Assembly: GCA_022606135.1 (NCBI GenBank)
Contig: JABYQN010000010.1
Span: 372,001 to 436,000 of the forward strand
DNA from: Fomes fomentarius
Lineage: Eukaryota; Basidiomycota; Agaricomycetes; Polyporales; Polyporaceae
Length of the DNA: 64,000 nt
Direction: 5' to 3'
Shown here: piece after piece, positions 46,991 to 58,971 of the stretch
How the letters are laid out: the number at the start of each line of letters is the position of its first letter
How positions within the stretch are numbered: the first letter of the stretch is position 1
Made by a program: the position numbers and the translations under genes
Notes under the pieces: generated by a model
Databases searched by the model: none
What the model was told of the DNA's origin: nothing
What the model saw: the letters and a program-made list of their open reading frames with translations, nothing else

Positions 46991-47434
46991 TATTTTGTGT
47001 GGAGCTGAGTGTTCAAACTGTGGCAGTGCGTACAAATAGTCGCAAACACCCCCTGAAGTGGCATCCGCGCTAGGCGCCTGTTGGAGTTCAAACTCACCTT
47101 CTCACTGTCGCTCGGCACGACCTTGCAGACCTGCAGCTCTGACGTCTCGCTTCACGGTATGAAAAATGAACTTCAAATGTCATCGAACGACATACTGTGC
47201 AAGTCACACCTTTGAAAGGGCCTGCAACAGTCAAACTCAAATTGTATGGTGTGCAATTCGCCGTTAGAGGTGGAAGTGGTTGTCGCCTGCTCTCCGCCTG
47301 CCCCACGCTGTAGCTGTTGAATACCTATCCGCGCAATATCCTAGTGAGTTATTGCGACACATAGAAGGTCTATAGCCGGTGACTGGGTGCTTCTCGTATT
47401 TGCTCTTGGCAACCTACGAGCGCTGTAGTGTGGG

Positions 47435-48024
47435 TCATCCGCGTCATGGTTACCGGCAGAACGTCTGACCTGACGTCATCATACAGACGATGTACTTTTC
47501 AATTGTGGTTCTTAAATACAATCAGCAACTCCCCTCATAATCCGACATGGCTCGCAGTGCATGCACACCTGAACTGGCCTCCGTGTCAGTGATGTACAAG
47601 GACTGTAGTCGGTAACTTCCGCGATGCATGAAATGGAGCCGATCCCGGAAGCTGATTTGAATGGATACTGTCCTGCGGATAGTGACGTGCGTGCGAGCGA
47701 ATCGCGCCTGAACACTATGCGTGTGGCAGTCCGAAAGACTGGCGGATCCACATCGCGCTGAACCTGCGCCGCGTGCTGAATGTGCTGAGGCAACGTGCGA
47801 TCAAATACTCTGAGGATGTCCCGTGCGAGAAGGCGAGAGACGGCTGACGTCACAGGTTCTTTGCATGAGGCTTGACGCAAGGTACGCGGACTCCTCATTC
47901 CGGCAGAAATAACATCGACTCTTAGGCTTTAGGACCCTGTCAAGGAACATTCCCGAAGTCTGGTGAGTGGCCCTTTGCGTCTTCCTTGAATGCTATTTCA
48001 TTACCACATCAGATTGGATTCCGG
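47435..48024. other. Upstream region of the fasciclin gene, no other gene supported
   Basis: A reverse-strand frame of 128 codons exists (47512-47898) but has no recognisable motif and atypical composition. Confidence 0.45.
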
Positions 48025-48034
48025 TATATATAAG
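48025..48034 (+). promoter_or_regulatory. TATA box of the fasciclin gene
   Basis: tatatataag lies 86 bp before the ATG at 48120 and is followed by a CT-rich leader (cttcctctctctctcgacc), the usual arrangement of a strong fungal core promoter. Confidence 0.7.
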
Positions 48035-48119
48035 CTCTTCCCAGAACTTCCTCTCTCTCTCGACCTCTTCCCCTCCTTACGCCCTCGGCCCTCAGTCCTG
48101 ACGCTTACGACCCTGCACG

Positions 48120-49698
48120 ATGAGATTTGCAGCTCTCTCTTCCATTCTCCTTGGTTGCGTGCCCGTTGTGCTCGGCCAAAATATCACCTTCCTCGCTGGA
48201 CTCCTTCAGACTCTCCAGAGCTCCGGTCACACCCAGCTTGCCAATGTCGCTACAAAGTTGAACGCCTCCTCGTCCGGACAATCTCTTCTGACGCAGCTGT
48301 CGAGCGGCTCGCCCTTCGTGCTCTTCGCTCCCGACGATCAAGCCTGTACGTATATCCCTTATATGATCTAGACTGGGAGTGTGCTGAACGTTACATTACA
48401 TTACTGTCCTTCAGTATCCTCTCTCCCGAACAACGTTACTTCGGACAATGATGCTTTGGCGGATCTCATCGCGTACCACATGGTCTCAGGCAACTTCTCC
48501 GGAGTCACAACTCACTATCCCAACGTCACCCTCGGCCGCACTTTGCTCGCCGATCCAAAGGTCGTGCAACTCGAGGGCGGGAAACACCAGGTCGTCGCCT
48601 GGGCCACCCGCGCTGACGGCAAGGTGCACGTGCTTAACCAGTTGTATGTTAAACTTCCCCCACTGTAGAGCTTAGCAGCAACGGCACTTACTCCTCCTCC
48701 AGGAACGACAGCGTCGTGACGAACACGACGTCGTTTGGCAACGTGACTATCAACACCGTCGACCATGCCCTCATCATCCCGGAGTCGTTCGCCGAAACGG
48801 TCCGGGCGGACAATGGCTCCCTCACGGGGGCGCAGAACGCCCTCAACTCGGTCTCCATCCCCGTCTTCAACTCGACCACGAACCAGACGGCGACTCAGTC
48901 GTTCTTCGACCTCCTGAACACGGGCCTGCGCGGCTTCACATTCTTCTCACCCAACAACTCCGCCATCCAGTCTGCCAGCTCGGACCTTAGCAGCCTCGCG
49001 TCGAACCAGACCGCGCTCATCGCGCTCTTCCAGAACCACGTAAGTCCGCTCTCCCCCCGCGTCCGCGCTCCGCACTCCCTCCCGTCACCCCACTCCTCGT
49101 CTCATGACACGCATGCTTATGTGATCTGCCACTCACGCAGCTCATCAACGGCACCACAATCTACTCCCAGAACTCTCTGGCGCAAACCAGACGTCCGCAG
49201 CGGGCGAGCCCCTGAGCTTCAGCCGCAACGAGACGGGCCAATACGTCACGTCCGGAAACGTGACCGCGCTGATCGTCCAGTCCGACGTCCTTCTCCCCAA
49301 CGGCGTCATCCACGTCATCGATCGCGTCTTGGTCAACACGCAAAGCGACTCCGGCGCGGCGAGCTCTGCGTGAGTACTCATACTTACAATACTTACCCTT
49401 GGCCCTTCCACCTTCCCCCTTCCAAAGTCCGCCGTGTGAAATGAGTGGCTGACGTCATTCATTGGATCCTAGGGCATCTTCGGCGAGCTCCGTCGCGACC
49501 CAGACGCAGTCGGCTACTGCTCCCATCGGCTTCTCTGCGACTGCGACGCTCCCGGGCGCGTCGGGCGGGAGCAACTCTGCGTCGAACACGAGCAATGCTG
49601 CGCTTAAGGCATGTGACGCGCTTCCCAGCGTGCAGCTCGTCGCCTCGGTCGCGGTGGCGATTGTGGGTGTGTTCGGAGGATTCGTGCTCGGTGCATGA
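48120..49698 (+). CDS. GPI-anchored fasciclin (FAS1) domain protein; one-base frameshift
   Basis: Exons 48120-48345, 48415-48643, 48703-49039, 49141-49369 and 49473-49698, about 415 aa once corrected. Signal peptide MRFAALSSILLGCVPVVLG; first FAS1 domain (FVLFAPDDQA, LIAYHMVSGNFSG, INTVDHALIIPESF); second FAS1 domain (TFFSPNNSAIQSASSDL, LINGTTIYSQN, GVIHVIDRVLVN); Ser/Thr/Ala-rich stalk; C-terminal GPI signal (SVAVAIVGVFGGFVLGA). Cell-wall or cell-surface adhesion protein. Exon 4 lacks one base near 49173: the frame before (TIYSQN) and after (GANQTSAAGEPLSFSRNETG) differ by one, and the following intron phase fits only if a base is added. Confidence 0.9.
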
Positions 49699-50911
49699 GC
49701 GGAGTGTGTTGCACGAACCCGCAATTTTTCCGTTCGGACGCACTGATGTGATACATACGGCTCTGGTGTTATTCGTATATCCCATGGACGTTCGGGGTGG
49801 CGGCGCTATATCTCTACATTTACCATTTATCTTCCTCACTCTTCCTCATAGTGGTGTTTCGGTTATGTAGTACTCGAACTGTTATGGTCTGAAGTTTGGT
49901 ATCGTTGCCGAATCCGAGTGGGGTTTGAAGCCACTCCGACCAGGAATTGTCACTTTGAAAACTAGTGTACAATCACTAGACTCGAAATTCAGCTCCTTTT
50001 CTTTCTCGTCGTCACTCCTGCCAGTGCTGCAATCCTTAACTCTCGAGGCTCTTTGTCAGAGTCTGCCTTGCGTACAGGGGCCAGCCAAGCCGCCCCGAGC
50101 ATATGTACTGGGTGCTCCAGGCCGGACTCGGCGACAACCAAACTCAAGTAGTAGAAATGATTGCGCGAATCCAAATCGGGACAAGCGAACGCATGAAGCG
50201 GTCTTCATTCAGTTTCCTATAGAGCCGCTGTCAAAAGTTGACATTCGTCATGGTATATGAGCTATTCACATTCGTGAATGTACTTTCGGAGGTAATCCGA
50301 ACATTGTCCGGACATAGGTGCCCCACACCAGGCGCTTCACGAGTCGAACCAGTTCATCTGGCACGGGAACTCAGTAGTCCCCCAGCTGGTCCCCTATCAG
50401 ACATTGGACCTACTGACAAGTGATTATAGACCGCCGGGCGAGCAAGCCTGTCTCTGACTGATCGCTAGTATTTCGTTGTGAGGCGCTTTTGTTCCAACTT
50501 CCATGACACCTTATCGTGGACAATGCTTCAGTACCCAGTATTGACACGTATTTGGACACTGCCAGCGAACAAACCGTGAGACGTTTCCGACTGACGTCCC
50601 ACCTTCAAGGTCTCAAGCCTTCGTGCCGGACGCCAACGTCAGCTATGCCTTCTCGCAAGCGCGAGACGCACAAGCGCAAGCACGGCGTTGGACCTTGGTC
50701 ATCCTGAGCTCATGAGCCGTGCCATACTACATACTAGCACTAGTACAGAGTACTAGGTCGTCCTGTCAGTCGCGGCGCCGCCACTCGCACCAATGGTCCC
50801 CCTCTCCCTGGTTCTGTTTGGGACGACTCCCTCTCCTCTGGTGGCGTCTCATTAGCAGACTCACATGCGGCCTCGTCCGGGGAGTCCGGGGAGTCTGGGG
50901 AAAGTTACGGT
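49699..50911. other. Intergenic; possible 5' exons of the next gene
   Basis: No independent gene seen. A frame in phase with the following CDS is open from about 50747 (GRPVSRGAATRTNGPPLPGS) and may be coding if an upstream exon exists, for instance around ATG 50645 (MPSRKRETHKRKHG). Confidence 0.4.
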
Positions 50912-52107
50912 ATGTCCGGCGGGCTGGCACTGATCCAGCTAGACAGCGAGTCGGGATCAGGCGAATTCAACGTGAGTGGGCCACCCTCACCGCAGTCCCA
51001 TGTCGTCTGATCATGAATTAATCGCCATGTACAGCTCAGACGGCACTGGCCCATTCCCCTGTACGGACTCGCGCTCATCATACATAAGCGGTATCGCATC
51101 TGGAGTCCGAGGCGCATTCCGTACCTCACTACGGTCAGGCTCCCGGAGATATACGGCACGCTTGCGCTAGGACACTTTGCACACATCGAGGCAGGCAGAA
51201 TCGTGGAGAGGCTCAATAGGTCTGGCAAGGCGCGCCCTGGAGCAGGAAAAAAGCAAGACGAGTTGGATTTTGCTCGGAAGGGGATTGCATTGCGCGCCTT
51301 CTCACTGCGGAACTGGGTAGCGGACAATCCTGTTCTGCTGCGCAACTTGAAAGATGTAGAATGGTGCAAGGATTTGAACTTGAAGGCGTATGATCGCTCT
51401 TACGGTGAGCAAGCCCATCTGTTACCGCGGTCTTCTCTTCCTCGTATTCTACCAACTCGAGTAGGGTCTGGATCTTGTGCTGATTTCTAATTTTAGGTAT
51501 GCTGCCACAACGCGATGAAGACTCTCAGCACCCGCTTCTCCGCCTTCTCATGCCGCCTATAGACTACATACGCTGGAGTCTACGCACTATGTGGTCGGAC
51601 GAGGACACCCGCGGTCTCGTCGGCATTCTCCTTGACAAGCAGATCCGGAGGCTCCAACTCAGCAACCACGACACAGGCGTACTTGTTTCATTCATCGCCG
51701 AGCGCGTCAAGACGCGCAATTTCCATAGGGTACGCATGGTCGCTGTTCGTATCCTCTCTCGATTCTCGCGTCTTAACCAGTCCCTGCGCGGGTGTCAGCC
51801 ATCGATAGCGTTCGAAGACAACACCTACATGCACCTTGCTTGCTGGACCGTCCTTGCCTTCTCGTTTCGCCAAATTCATGCTTCAAGAGGCTTTACGCTC
51901 CCGAGCGCTGGACTTCAGAGACTCTGTCTCTATATCTTCGCATATCGTATGCTCATGGGACAATACTCACACTTCTCGTCCCTTTGGGCCCTCGAAGACC
52001 CACTCAAGGCCGCACAGGTGGTGGAAAATAGTATCGCGGATGTGAATGAGAGATTGGCAAAGCGTCGGGCGGGATCCGCGAAGACTACGGCCGGAACGAA
52101 CGAGTGA
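50912..52107 (+). CDS. Hypothetical protein, 3 exons, possibly membrane-associated
   Basis: Exons 50912-50971, 51035-51404 and 51497-52107 (5' end uncertain, see the upstream open stretch). Blocks: HWPIPLYGLALIIHKRYRIW, RIPYLTTVRLPEIYGTLALG, RKGIALRAFSLRNWVADNPV, PIDYIRWSLRTMWSDEDTRG, LHLACWTVLAFSFRQIHASR. The arrangement of an N-terminal hydrophobic stretch and a conserved 'T(S/V)(R/L)LxE(L/I)Y' element recalls the 12193 gene and its broken paralogue, but the relation is weak. No known domain recognised. Confidence 0.6.
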
Positions 52108-53058
52108 TTTTGTGAGCGTTCCTGGCTTTCTACATGTAAATCTCGAATTGACGAACCTTCCTTCCCGCGCTCAGGCTTCTGCACTGATTGGCATATCAGT
52201 ATTGCTAGCGTAATCTGAGTCTCCGATTCGTCATGCATTGCTGCCCATCCTCCCCACTTTTGCTGTGGTCAGATGTTCATTCGCCTGTGTATCCCATGTT
52301 TCTTGCTCTGATAATACGGGTCTGGTGGCTGAAGCTGAACTGGTTAGAGTCTCCCGGCTGACACGTTTGTAGCACTGCCTGAGTACAGGATGTGTACTGG
52401 GCAGTGGCCGCGAGACGCGGGGATCCAACTCAAACTCGAGGGCTCAACGCCGCTCCTCCTTCAGACGGTTCTATCACACCATCCTACCTACCACACCCAT
52501 CTTAATGATGATCTTGCACTCTGATTTACATGTTACTATGTCGGGGAGACACTGCGCTGAGGAGTCCGTTCCCTGGTGTAGGCAGTCAATCACTCGTTGC
52601 ATATAGATCCACATCCTGATTCGGGAGGTAGTCGAGGGCCCGGTAGGCTCGAGTCTGTATGACCCCGTGCCCGATTGACAGAAACGGGTCCTCCTCCTCC
52701 TCAGCCTTCAGGAGTGTGGCTGAGGCACCTAGAAGCTGAGTACTTACGCCGCAGAAGACGCGACCATTTGGTCTACTTTTATTACCGTGCAGCTGGAATC
52801 ATGATTGGCTTCAAATCCATCCGGATAGCCACGTAACTATGGGGATTGGAACATCCGACTCGGACTCATTGAGTGACCTGACCACTGCTCGAGAGTCGCA
52901 CCGTTGAGCCTGTCGAGCCTGCAGTATAGTTGGCGTGGTATTCTTCCTGACATCTACACTTGTAAGAAGCGGGTGGATATCCGATAACAAGCGTACAAGT
53001 CAAACAGATTCACAATTCAGATATGTGCCGTCATCACTGTGTCACTCGGGCGGGCGGC
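52108..53058. repeat. Intergenic DNA with diverged dispersed repeats
   Basis: The stretch around 52540-52640 (cgctgaggagtccgttccc ... catatagatccacatcc) is similar in the same orientation to about 55315-55400 (cgctgaggtccgtcccc ... catatggatccacatcc). No coding capacity. Confidence 0.5.
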
Positions 53059-53471
53059 CTACGTGAATAGGCAGGTGTTGTCGGGGGCACACACGAACGA
53101 CCTGGTACTGGACCCGGTGTTGACGTGCGTGCACTGTGCGCTCTGGTTGACGAAGGTGTGCATGATCCCCCCGAGCAGCCCAGTTCGCCGAACATCGTGA
53201 CGCAGTGGCTGCCCACGCCGGCGTCGACCTGTGGGCATGCATGTCCGAGTCACGGGTGGGTGCCAACTTAGTATACGAGGGACGGTGGCCACAAGTTACT
53301 AGACACACGTACTCGAAATGAATGACGGTTGTCGAACATGTGGCAAGAGCCATCGCAGGGAACGTTGAGGCCAACGTCGCCATTGCAAGCGTCTCCGCTG
53401 AAGCCGGTTATCTCGGCGTGTGCGATGGCTAGGTAGAGCAGGGCGGAGGAGTAAGGGAGGAAGAAGCGCAT
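53059..53471 (-). CDS. Small Cys-rich secreted protein; one-base frameshift
   Basis: Exons 53471-53313 and 53228-53059. Signal peptide MRFFLPYSSALLYLAIAHA, then EITGFSGDACNGDVGLNVPC, DGSCHMFDNRHSFR and, after the intron, VDAGVGSHCVTMFGELGCSG. The natural continuation (MHTFVNQSAQCTHVNTGSST, FVCAPDNTCLFT) is one frame away. The run at 53167-53172 holds six C where seven would keep the frame. With the extra base both the exon phase and the stop at 53059 fit, and eight or more Cys are present. Extracellular; effector-like or surface role cannot be read. Confidence 0.7.
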
Positions 53472-56110
53472 TGCGAGCTGGAGTAGGTCGCTGAGGGGTC
53501 GGTTAGTGGCAGGCACTGCCAGGAGGCGGGGTTCTCGGCATACTTTTTTATACAGTTATAACTTTAAGCTCTCAAGGTTTTCAGCGGAGCTAGTGTTCGA
53601 TGATTGACGACGAATCATGACTCCTGCGTCGTAAAGTGAGTCTTCGCATTGATTTATCCCAGCCCAATATAGGAGTACTACCCAGCCCCCAGATAGAGAC
53701 GGTTCCACAGAAGGTTATGATCTTGATGTTGTATGAAGAAGAGCTCTCGCCAGAATTTGGCGCAAAACGCACAGCGGGCTGGGCGCCTCCTGTCACGTCG
53801 TGCTCCACGCTCCCGCTATGCGCGCCTGAACTATATTCAGACTGTACGTATATCTGTCATTCATCGATTCATCAGTCAGGTATGCCGAGAAGTGCCCTGG
53901 CATATTGAAGACACGACCATGAGGAGTTCCCACTGCAAGGTAGCAGTATCTGCTGAGATCCGCATCATGATCGCCTCATGATTGTATACTGTCTGATTCG
54001 GCGGCCCATAGTGAGACACATTGATAGGCAAGCAACTTAGACCATCGGAGTTGCTTGAAGAAGGCAAAACACAGCAGGAGGTTTCAAGCAGTTGTTAGTG
54101 GGGGTGCACAAGAACTGTTGGAGAAATCACAAGGCGTCGTCAGATTGAAGAAGCAGAGTGGGAGTCCGGTTGTCCTGTACAGTACGATGTGGTACAGAGG
54201 ACAAATGTACAACTTGACGAAATCGTACTGATAGTACACCGCATCTGTATCGTACTCGGGAATAGCCGGTGAGCAAGCGCTCGCTCGCTCAAACTTCTCC
54301 CCTGTGTTGACGTTCATGCACCTGGGCAGTGAAGGTGAATTGATCTTGGCCAGAAAGCCATCCGACCGTCACAAAATAGTAGATGTGGCTCTATGTCGCC
54401 CTTAGAATTAGAGTAGAGCCACATCTACTAATTTTAGAGTTCCGAGCCTACGGGTTCGAGCGGATTTGGCCCTGCCACCCTTGCCATCAGGCAGCCGCTG
54501 CGTTCGGGATCGTCCGCTCAGAATCGGCGGGATCGTACGTGGCGTAAATGGCGTGGTCGCGGATGCAGGGGCAAGTACTTGAGTACTTACTTGTAAGCAG
54601 GGGTTAGTGGACGTAGATCGTAGATGGTGAGCAGTGTCAGCGTGGACCATGGCTTAACAAAGTTCAATCTCGACCTTGTACTGATGCGTAGTCAACTTCA
54701 GCAGCACGCTGCAGGGATAAACTTTGTAGACGATCGATACAGTGCGAGGTGTATTTATAACGATCGTAGCGACTCGTCACTCAACATATAGTGGAGGCGT
54801 CACGGTATCAGTAGTGAAACAGCAATGTCGCGGTTCAGATATACTATAAGGCTATGTAGTAGCACAAGCATGCTGCAATGATGCTCTGGATAATACTGGT
54901 ACGGGCCTGAGTGGCTTAAACGGTTGCAGTTTCTCTCAACTCCACGTGTGCTGCACGGCGTGAGTTCAGGACGCCGTACTACTACTACTTGGCGGTGGAG
55001 ACGCGGGAGCCCATTCGCTCCTTACACGGTGATTCGGGCACTAAGCACAGTACGTAGGCATACTTACGCTGAGGGCCCCGTAGACAAAGGCACCGCACCG
55101 AGACTATGGATGATCAACCCTGTTCATGGCGATTGTTGACAGAACTGCAGGAACGGTGGCTCTGCCACCTCCGCACTGTGACGTGAGTGACTGCACACTA
55201 GTGCGCAGCGGCCGGTACCGTGGAGTCTTACCAGCCGTGACACCATCTTGATCATCCTGCACAGAGTCTCGGTTCAGCATGTTCAGTAACATATGTCATA
55301 GACAGAGAAATCATGTCTGGAAGACACGCGGCGCTGAGGTCCGTCCCCACTGTCAGGCGAAGTGAGCACTGAGTCGTTACATATGGATCCACATCCAGAG
55401 TGTCGAGGGCGCTTGAAGAACTGTGGCAGACGCCTCGGCGCCTAGATGACCGACACGTCTCATTCGCACGGCGCAGTAGAGCCACATCTCACATCTACTT
55501 ACTCACTCTCCAGTGATAAGTTGCGCCGCGCCTCGCCGCCGGGCGGATTTAGCTCCACATTCAAGTTTGCCACTTGGATAGGGGGCCGCTGTGCGCCCAG
55601 AATCGGCGAGGATCGCATGTGGCGTCGATGGCGGGGTCGTGGACTCATGTGGCAGGGACTCGGAGGGCCCCACACCTCGGCGGGCCTGATAATGGGCGAA
55701 GTAAGTAGTCTTACTTACTTGTCAGCATGGTGGAGCAAACGTCGATCGATGAAGGGAACTGTGAACCAATGTCAACCGCGTACCGATGTTCGGTCGATGA
55801 ATGTACCAGTCAGGAGGCTAATGCATGCATGGGCATGCAGGAAGACTGTGTTAGATGATGCATTGCGACGAATATTCGTGACGAGCGTAGCCAATTCTGA
55901 AATCTAGCGGATGGCGTAGTGATAGTACAGTACAACAGCAACCTTCGAATATATGGGAGAATATTACACAAAGTCCAAACTTGTGGTCTAGGTATGATGG
56001 TGTAGGGGACATGTAGGCTGGTAGTACAAGCACGTGGCATCCGGACACGAACTGTGGAAACACGGACGATATGGCTACAGAAGTGGAGAAACGTAAGACC
56101 CTAACAGACA
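53472..56110. repeat. Repeat-rich intergenic region
   Basis: No gene supported. It holds diverged direct repeats (about 54400-54650 against 55470-55740, sharing gagccacatct, agaatcggcg and cttacttgt motifs), the 17-bp inverted repeat described separately, and a tRNA-like hairpin near 54900. Probably remains of mobile elements. Confidence 0.5.
54377..54430. repeat. 17-bp perfect inverted repeat
   Basis: tagtagatgtggctcta (54377-54393) and its exact reverse complement (54414-54430) are separated by 20 bp; pairing continues imperfectly outside (aaaa / attttag). A related string (gtagagccacatct) recurs at about 55478. It may be a mobile-element terminus or a transcription-terminating hairpin. 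Confidence 0.7.
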
Positions 56111-57897
56111 CTACAAACCACGCATACCTTGAGACATGTCGTTCGTCCCACTGGCACGCGGCGTGACATCCTCCAACATATGGCTCTGCAAGTCCGCGAC
56201 GTCCCAAGCAGCGTCTTGCCCGCTCTTCGGCCGGTACGCGGCTTGGCCATCGTTGTTGTACAAATGCAGATCACCGCCGAACGGCTGTTCAGGGGCTGCG
56301 CCGCCGGCGAAATGCCCGAAGGTATGATCGGAAGCAGACACATCTTCCGGGTACTGCAGAGAGCCAGCGCCCTCGAACGTGAGCGAGAGGGGCGTGATAG
56401 GTGCGGACGGATCAGACGAGTTCGAGGGCGTGTGCGTGTACACGGAGAGCGCGTCGGCTGGCGAGCTCTGCAGGAACGTGCTCATGCCTGGCGAGCTCGC
56501 GCTAAAATAAAATAAAAAGGCGGCGTGTCAGTGGGAAGAGGCTTGCGAGCACACAAAGAGGATGGATGACGACGTACGCGTTGACATCGTCGAGATTATG
56601 GAGGGCGATACGAGAGTATGACTCTAGCAGGTATTGGGGAAGGGAAGTCGGGCGAGAGTCGCGGTGAGATTGTTGGGCAGGGAACGTCGGCTGGTCGGCG
56701 CTGCGGGTGTGCTCACCGGCCAGCATCTGAGGCGCATAGTCGCGGACACCAGTCAGATTGAGGGGAGGCGGACGTGGACGTGGACGCGCGATGCCTGCGT
56801 GCTGGCCATGCGGACCCCCACTGGGGGTGGTCACCCGGAATGCCGGGCGCTGCTGGTATGAAGAGACAGTGGCTGCGCGCCGGCGTCCTTTGGTGCTGTT
56901 GGTAGGAAGGCGATTGCGGGCGGGGGGAGCGGGACTACTGTGGACGGACGAGGGATCGACAACATTGACCTGCGCCATGACGGGTGATGCGTCAGACTGA
57001 GGACCGGACGTGTGACCGTCTGAGCATGAGCTCATAGTCGACGATACCGAGCCCCGGCGAGCGCGGTTCGAGGGCTTCGGGGGCTCGTCGGACGGCTCGT
57101 GCGCGGGGCTTGGTTTGCGCTTGTTCTTGTTGGGACCGCGCATTTTCCGCTCGGGCGCGTACTCGCACTGAAGGCCTCTGCTTACGCACCGCTGGCAGGG
57201 CTGGTCACCGCTGCACTGGAAGGCGGAGACTGGTGAGTTGGGGGTTAGGTGGAATGAGATGCGCGGAACACACCTTCGCTTTCCGAGTCCGACACTTCTC
57301 ACATGCCTGCGCAGTGCGCAGACGAGGATGCTCCATCGCGCGCTGAAAGACTCCGGTGCTGGGGTCCAACGAGCCAGACAGGGTCCACGAGGACTGGGAT
57401 GGAATTGCTTGCTGTTGCTGCGCGACGTGTACGAGATGGTTTGCGTGCTGCGTCTGTGCGGTGTGCGACGAGTCGATGACTGACTGGAGGTCCTGTAGGA
57501 AGGCCGCGCTGGTAGTAGGATCGTGCACAGGGTAGTTGTGTGTAGATTGCCAGCTAGAGGCCGCGGGATAGAGTGATCGAGGCGACGGTGGACGACGTGC
57601 GGGGGCGTTGTGAGGATGGTGTAAGTCGAGGGACGCTGCATTAGCATAGGCCAGGTACTGCTGTGTGGAGAGTTGGTCTTGCTGTGGAAGATATGATGAA
57701 TACATCTCGGGAGGTATGTACTGCGAGTGTGCGCCAGGATGAGTACTTGATGGAGTAGCGTGCAGATTGTCGTGACGATATAACGATGAGTACTGCGGGG
57801 CATCACCTAGCGCTGCAGAGAGGTCATACGAGGGAAATTCCCGGAAGTTGGAGTAGGCACGGTCGTCGTAGGGCGTGTGGGCGTGTGTAGTAGACAT
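56111..57897 (-). CDS. Zn2Cys6 transcription factor, PriB-like, 550 aa
   Basis: Exons 57897-57274, 57215-56578 and 56501-56111 add to 551 codons. The binuclear zinc cluster spans the first intron: ACEKCRTRKAK then CSGDQPCQRCVSRGLQC, exactly C-x2-C-x6-C-x5-C-x2-C-x6-C, followed by the basic linker RKMRGPNKNKRK. The N-terminal 195 aa are Gln/Ser/Tyr-rich; the rest is Pro/Ser-rich and disordered. The cluster wording is that of basidiomycete PriB-type regulators linked to fruit-body development in Lentinula. No fungal-specific middle homology region was seen. The stop at 56111 lies right after a donor-like caaggtatgcg, so a longer spliced C-terminus is possible. Confidence 0.85.
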
Positions 57898-58971
57898 AGT
57901 AGTCGAGGAGAAAGTGGTGGATAGTGGTCATGACAGACATCGCCTACATATAACATGGGGGCGGTGGATGTAGGACGTAGGATGTGCGTGGGCAGGCTGA
58001 TTCCAACTTCCAAATCCATTGCATCCGCTCTGGATGAGCGAGAGCGCCGGCCTCCTGTCGGCGCCGATTAGGCCAGATTCGAACGTCAGGCAAGCTTGTT
58101 TACCGACCTTTCCTTCGATCACTGCAGCGTAATTATGGCCCATGTGTCTGGACGTCAAGGCTAGACCGAGTCGTCCTAACCCCGGTGTCCCCCGACTAGA
58201 GGCTGTGATTCCACCCGTGCTCCAGCGAGTGCGCATGCGGCGTCGGGATGGCACACGTGATTGGACTCGCCGGTTCATTTCAGACTTTATTGAAGTGTAT
58301 GCGCACGGATGCTAGCAGATCATTTGAATGTATCAGGTGCAGGAAACAGAGATTTCAGCGGATGCTTGCTTACAGTAGCGGGCCCGATAGAGATGGTTGG
58401 TCACCTATGTTAGGTAGTAGGGGCCAGTCCCGAAATAGAGCTTCAAGATCCGCTGCGCCCGCCGAGTGGCCTTGCGCCTCTCTTAGCCAAGGGGTCGCGG
58501 AAAACACGGACTTGCCTGAGCGAGCGAACATCCGACGGTAATGACTAATTTGAAGGTACTTACTTATGCGTCTTGACGTCCGCGATGGTAATGGCTAACT
58601 TGAATAGTGACATGTAGACTCTCCCTCAAGCTCCCCGAGACTCAGGATTCGTTATGAGCACACGCCAGCCAAGGTTGACTGGCCGCAACTCGTATCTCGC
58701 CACCAGCTTAAACACGATTGACTTGTGCTGCGCTCGGCCTTGTTGCCTCTGTTGTTGGCAAAAATTCCGGTCAGAATCGTAATGCAGATTGATCGCCGTG
58801 ACTATCCTGTTGCCCCAGTGTGAACCCGTGACCTATACACCCAAGTAAGATCACGGCGTATGCCGACTCGGAATTAGGTTCAAAATACCGTCGGAGTGGC
58901 GCAGTGACCGAGAAAGGCAAGAGACAGAGTTTTCTAAACGCTCCATCCGGCTACGTGCACTGCCCAAGATG
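57898..58971. other. Intergenic region upstream of the Zn2Cys6 gene
   Basis: No gene seen. Near 58530-58605 an imperfect tandem duplication (gacggtaatgactaatttgaa / gatggtaatggctaacttgaa) occurs. Confidence 0.45.

Larger units (their letters stand above)
41510..47434. repeat. Right arm of the large inverted duplication
   Basis: Mirror image of 1721-7720. From right to left it holds the SINE-like block, a kinase pseudogene, unassigned DNA, the small frame homologous to 4327-4590, kinase C and a small-protein gene. Divergence from the left arm is highest around the small-protein gene and its flank. Confidence 0.85.

Noticed and set aside
47512..47898. 128-codon reverse-strand frame upstream of the fasciclin gene
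   Set aside because: No motif, no splice support, no second copy.
54898..54985. tRNA-like fold with gtacgg/ccgtac ends and a ggcgt/acgcc hairpin
   Set aside because: The loop is 9 nt and lacks TTCRA; stems overlap; not a functional tRNA.
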